24,356 nt of DNA. It comes from Bacteroidales bacterium (GTDB lineage: Bacteria; Bacteroidota; Bacteroidia; Bacteroidales; WCHB1-69). The stretch's first letter is position 1; each line of letters opens with the position of its first letter. Shown piece by piece: positions 21,903 to 24,356 of the stretch. The notes under the pieces were generated by a model. It did no database searches and was not told the DNA's origin. It saw nothing but the letters and a program-made list of their open reading frames with translations. The stretch covers positions 1 through 24,356 of the forward strand of contig JAISTU010000124.1 of the NCBI GenBank assembly GCA_031272415.1. The letters are read 5' to 3'. Both the position numbers and the translations under genes were made by a program.

Positions 21903-22952
21903 ATGAGAGATTTAAGAAATATCATTGGCATAAGTGCCGTATTGTTATTGTGTTTGAGTTGTGGCAATTCGGAGGCTGATTTTTCCATTATTCCTTCTGT
22001 GAAAACGGATACAGCGACCACTTTCTCAACAGGGGAAAAGTCCTGTTTTACGGGGAAAATACGCTCTGATGCAGAAGTTGGATTGTCGTTTCGGGTGGCG
22101 GGTACGATAGAAAAAATTTTTTATCCGCAAGGGGCTTTTGTCAAAAGAGGGAGTGTAATTGCACAATTGGACAGCAGAGATTATCAATTTCAACTGTCGG
22201 CAACGGAGGCAGAATATCAGCAAATAAAATCCGTAACAGACAGAGTAACAGAACTTTATAACAGAGGCAGTGCTACTCAAAATGATTACGAAAAAGCCAA
22301 ATACGGATTGCAGCAAATCACCGCAAAATACAATGTCCACAAAAAACAATTGGCAGACACGCGATTGTATGCAACAACAGATGGCTATGTTCGCAAAATT
22401 TTGTATAATGCGGGAGAAACCATAGCAGCAGGAATGCCTGTTATTTCGCTCACAAGCAGCAAAGAATGCCTTATTGATGTGGATTTGCCACTGACAGATT
22501 ATGCAAAAAAAGATGATTTTGAATCTTTTTGGGCAATTTTGAATACCGATAATTTTTCAACCGCAAATATAGTCTCTATTCCTTTGAAAATGAAAGAGAT
22601 AGCCGCACAAGCAAATGCAAATGGACTTTACAGAGCCGTGTTTAGTTTGCCCAATACCGACACCGTTTTGATAACCGAAGGCATGACGGCAGAAGTTTGT
22701 ATTAAATATGCGATCCCAAAAGATAACCGCTTATATATCCCTGTGAGTGCTTTGTTTGAGAAAGACAAGCAATCCTACGTATGGGTATATAATTCTGATA
22801 ATCAAACAGTTAACAGTAAGTCCATTCAAATCGGCAACATCACTCAAGAGGGTAAAGTTGTAGTTTTAAACGGCTTACAAAAAGGCGAAATCATTGTCTC
22901 TGCCGGCGTTCATTCCATCAGAGAAGGAATGAAAGTCAAACCGATAGAATAA
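21903..22952 (+). CDS. Efflux RND-type periplasmic adaptor lipoprotein (membrane fusion protein)
   Basis: 349 residues from the ATG at 21903. A lipoprotein signal, AVLLLCLSC, places the lipidated Cys near residue 21. The order is that of AcrA/MexA adaptors: a beta-barrel/lipoyl first half (VGLSFRVAGTIEKIFYPQGAFVKRGSVIAQLD), a short helical hairpin (LSATEAEYQQIKSVTDRVTE to KYNVHKKQLA), the second lipoyl half (LYATTDGYVRKILYNAGETI), a beta barrel, and the membrane-proximal domain (YIPVSALFEKDKQSYVWVYN to GEIIVSAGVHSIREGMKV). Adaptors normally sit next to an RND pump and often a TolC gene; here the next gene is a convergent phosphofructokinase 9 bp away, so the pump is encoded elsewhere. Substrate unknown. 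Confidence 0.9.
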   Translation: MRDLRNIIGISAVLLLCLSCGNSEADFSIIPSVKTDTATTFSTGEKSCFTGKIRSDAEVGLSFRVAGTIEKIFYPQGAFVKRGSVIAQLDSRDYQFQLSATEAEYQQIKSVTDRVTELYNRGSATQNDYEKAKYGLQQITAKYNVHKKQLADTRLYATTDGYVRKILYNAGETIAAGMPVISLTSSKECLIDVDLPLTDYAKKDDFESFWAILNTDNFSTANIVSIPLKMKEIAAQANANGLYRAVFSLPNTDTVLITEGMTAEVCIKYAIPKDNRLYIPVSALFEKDKQSYVWVYNSDNQTVNSKSIQIGNITQEGKVVVLNGLQKGEIIVSAGVHSIREGMKVKPIE

Positions 22953-22961
22953 ATTTGTTTT

Positions 22962-24185
22962 TTACAGCATTGCAGGGTCAACTTTTTTGAAATCGTAACC
23001 AAATGTAGGACAATAAGGTTCGCCCAAAATATTGCTCAAAAAGTCAATATAAATATCCGTAAATACAAAATTTTGTTTATCGTAATAAATTTCTGGCAGC
23101 GGTTGATTGCCGATTTTTCCCATATCAATGGAAGTTGTATTGTATTCTTCCAATTGTTCTGTTGGCATAATCTGTTGCATAACAGGCATTTGACCATAAT
23201 CTTCTCTGATTAACAAATCCAATACTTTATCTGCCAAAGTGGAAGTCAATTGACGGTCATATTCACTGCAAAAACCGGAACGAGGATAATAACCCGAAAT
23301 CTGCGAACGAGCAGGAATATTGAGTTTATTGCTTATCTCTGAGGCAATTACACCACTTACACCGCCAAAGCGTTTGTGTCCATATTCGTCAGTTTCGGAA
23401 CTCGCATAAACCATGCTCAATTGTTGAGCATCATCATCCCACCACCTAACTCCTTCTGAAACAGCGATTAACAAATTTTTCTTTTCATTATACCGCTCTT
23501 TTACGACCTCAAAAAATCGTTCTTTGTTCTCCTTTGTCATCTCACATTCAGGCACCAAAGCCAATTCAGCACCGCCAAAAACACCGCTACCTGTGAGCCA
23601 GCCTGCATCTCTACCCATCACTTCGACCACCATTACGCGTCTGTGGGACTCATTAGTAGAACGCAAATGCCGCAACATTTCACTTACTCTCAATGCCGCC
23701 GTTGGAAATCCGGGACATAGAACGGCTTCTATTTCTTTGGATTTATATTTATGTATTGTATTCGTTTTGAGGTCATTATCTATTGTTTTGGGAAATCCGA
23801 TAACAGGAATACCTTCTCTTTCGTACAATTTTTTGGCAGCCCCATTGGTATCATCGCCTCCGATGGTTATCAATATATCAATTTTATAGCGTTTTAGATT
23901 GGTAATTATCTGATTAACACGGTCTTGCGGATTGAGCGGATTGGTACGGCTCGAAAAAAGTGCTGTTCCTCCATAACGCCCATTGTAAGGCTGATTAGTC
24001 AAATCAACTACATCTCCTTCGCCCAACAAACCTTTCCACCCTTGCCGAATGCCGTACACTTTAAAACCTAATATCAACGCCCGATTGCGAATGTTTTCTA
24101 TACTCGAATTGATAGCCGGGGTATCACCTCCACCTGATAAAATGGCTAAGGTTTTTCCCTTAAAAATTTTTTCCTTTAAAAGCAT
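22962..24185 (-). CDS. 6-phosphofructokinase, pyrophosphate-dependent type by signature
   Basis: Cytosolic glycolytic enzyme phosphorylating fructose 6-phosphate at C1. 407 residues, longer than the roughly 320-residue ATP-PFK of E. coli and within the range of PPi-type and group III enzymes. N-terminal LAILSGGGDTPAINS is the phosphate-donor loop. Two diagnostic positions favour pyrophosphate as donor: GGDDTNG has Asp112 where ATP enzymes have Gly (E. coli Gly104), and PKTIDND has Lys133 where ATP enzymes have Gly (E. coli Gly124). The catalytic Asp pair of TIDND, MGRDAGWLTG and PECEMTKEN are all present. PPi use makes the step reversible and saves ATP. The donor call follows residue rules and would need an assay. 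Confidence 0.9.
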   Translation of the reverse strand: MLLKEKIFKGKTLAILSGGGDTPAINSSIENIRNRALILGFKVYGIRQGWKGLLGEGDVVDLTNQPYNGRYGGTALFSSRTNPLNPQDRVNQIITNLKRYKIDILITIGGDDTNGAAKKLYEREGIPVIGFPKTIDNDLKTNTIHKYKSKEIEAVLCPGFPTAALRVSEMLRHLRSTNESHRRVMVVEVMGRDAGWLTGSGVFGGAELALVPECEMTKENKERFFEVVKERYNEKKNLLIAVSEGVRWWDDDAQQLSMVYASSETDEYGHKRFGGVSGVIASEISNKLNIPARSQISGYYPRSGFCSEYDRQLTSTLADKVLDLLIREDYGQMPVMQQIMPTEQLEEYNTTSIDMGKIGNQPLPEIYYDKQNFVFTDIYIDFLSNILGEPYCPTFGYDFKKVDPAML

Positions 24186-24225
24186 ATTGTATAAAATTTA
24201 TATTCAAAAAATATTCACCTTTATG

Positions 24226-24256
24226 CAAAAATACACAAATTTTTTAATCACACAAA
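24226..24256 (-). promoter_or_regulatory. Canonical Bacteroidota promoter of the phosphofructokinase gene
   Basis: On the minus strand TTTG (24256-24253), a 19-bp spacer and TATTTTTG (24233-24226) match the -33 TTTG / -7 TAnnTTTG consensus exactly; the start codon is 40 bp further. The -33 box lies inside the R2 repeat that ends at 24247. Unlike P1-P6 it does not carry the extended TTTTTAATTTTTAATTG element. Confidence 0.75.
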
Positions 24257-24346
24257 TCAAAAAAATCATACGAAAATCTGTGGTTCAGACAATTATTGTA
24301 ATCCTGCCAATCACATCAATCATACGAAAATCATAGTTCAGACAAT
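24247..24346 (-). repeat. Tandem pair of inverted-orientation R2 repeats at the window edge
   Basis: Two minus-strand R2 copies (24300-24346, then 24247-24293) read ATTGTCTGAACTATGATTTT and ATTGTCTGAACCACAGATTT at their starts. The first ends in the GGCAGGATT unit and the second in the TTTGTGTGATT unit, the same order as at 20957-21055. Confidence 0.8.
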
Positions 24347-24356
24347 ATAAGTAAAG

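Noticed and set aside
24049..24336. Plus-strand open frame over the phosphofructokinase start and R2 repeats
   Set aside because: It is antisense to a certain gene and continues into repeats without any domain.

Overview
The window is an AT-rich chromosomal segment (roughly one third G+C by eye) from a member of the Bacteroidota, probably Bacteroidales-like; genus cannot be decided from sequence alone. The evidence is the repeated TAnnTTTG-type -7 promoter boxes, the near absence of Shine-Dalgarno sequences, the DUF1573-yajC-ybbR gene order, a two-domain M16 peptidase, fused RibBA, a 6-phosphofructokinase with pyrophosphate-type signature residues, and an IorA without ferredoxin domain.

Layout. 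(1) 1-173, minus: the start of an AlbA_2 (Schlafen-like) gene cut by the window edge, about 50% G+C and so compositionally foreign. (2) 416-3673, minus: iorA-iorB-gapA, 2-oxoacid (arylpyruvate) oxidation plus glycolytic GAPDH. (3) 3674-4149: a divergent promoter region that is a large imperfect inverted repeat with a nested hairpin element in its middle. (4) 4150-8043, plus: a tightly packed five-gene cell-envelope set: SIMPL protein, dTDP-glucose 4,6-dehydratase, SPOR-like protein with a K-x-E-P repeat stalk, small lipoprotein, SprT-like metalloprotease. (5) 8044-8353: repeats and a strong bidirectional terminator. (6) 8354-11293, minus: secreted M16 peptidase. (7) 11294-11744: a roughly 290-bp MITE-like palindromic element. 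(8) 11745-16105, minus: DUF1573 lipoprotein, yajC, short ybbR, ribBA, O-methyltransferase, glycosyltransferase, likely one transcript. (9) 16252-17319, minus: two-domain VOC/glyoxalase protein. (10) 17447-20758, plus: trkA-trkH potassium uptake and a DjlA-like TerB/J-domain membrane protein, followed by an AraC-family remnant. (11) 20951-21452: dense repeats. (12) 21453-22952, plus: DUF2147 protein and an orphan RND-type adaptor lipoprotein, converging with (13) PPi-type phosphofructokinase, minus, 22962-24185, whose promoter abuts tandem dispersed repeats at the right edge.

The coding content is mostly housekeeping. The unusual part is the non-coding DNA. Six genes or operons carry an almost identical promoter of about 38 bp, far longer than a -7/-33 pair. 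Two divergent pairs form palindromic promoter regions, one compact (17346-17424) and one apparently split by about 310 bp (3720-4113). At least three dispersed repeat families (called R1, R2 and element A here) and heptamer mini-arrays fill nearly every intergenic space, run up to stop codons, supply what looks like the ybbR start codon, and contribute the -33 box of the phosphofructokinase promoter. No CRISPR array, rRNA, tRNA, transposase, phage or defence locus is visible, apart from the AlbA_2 fragment, whose role is unknown.
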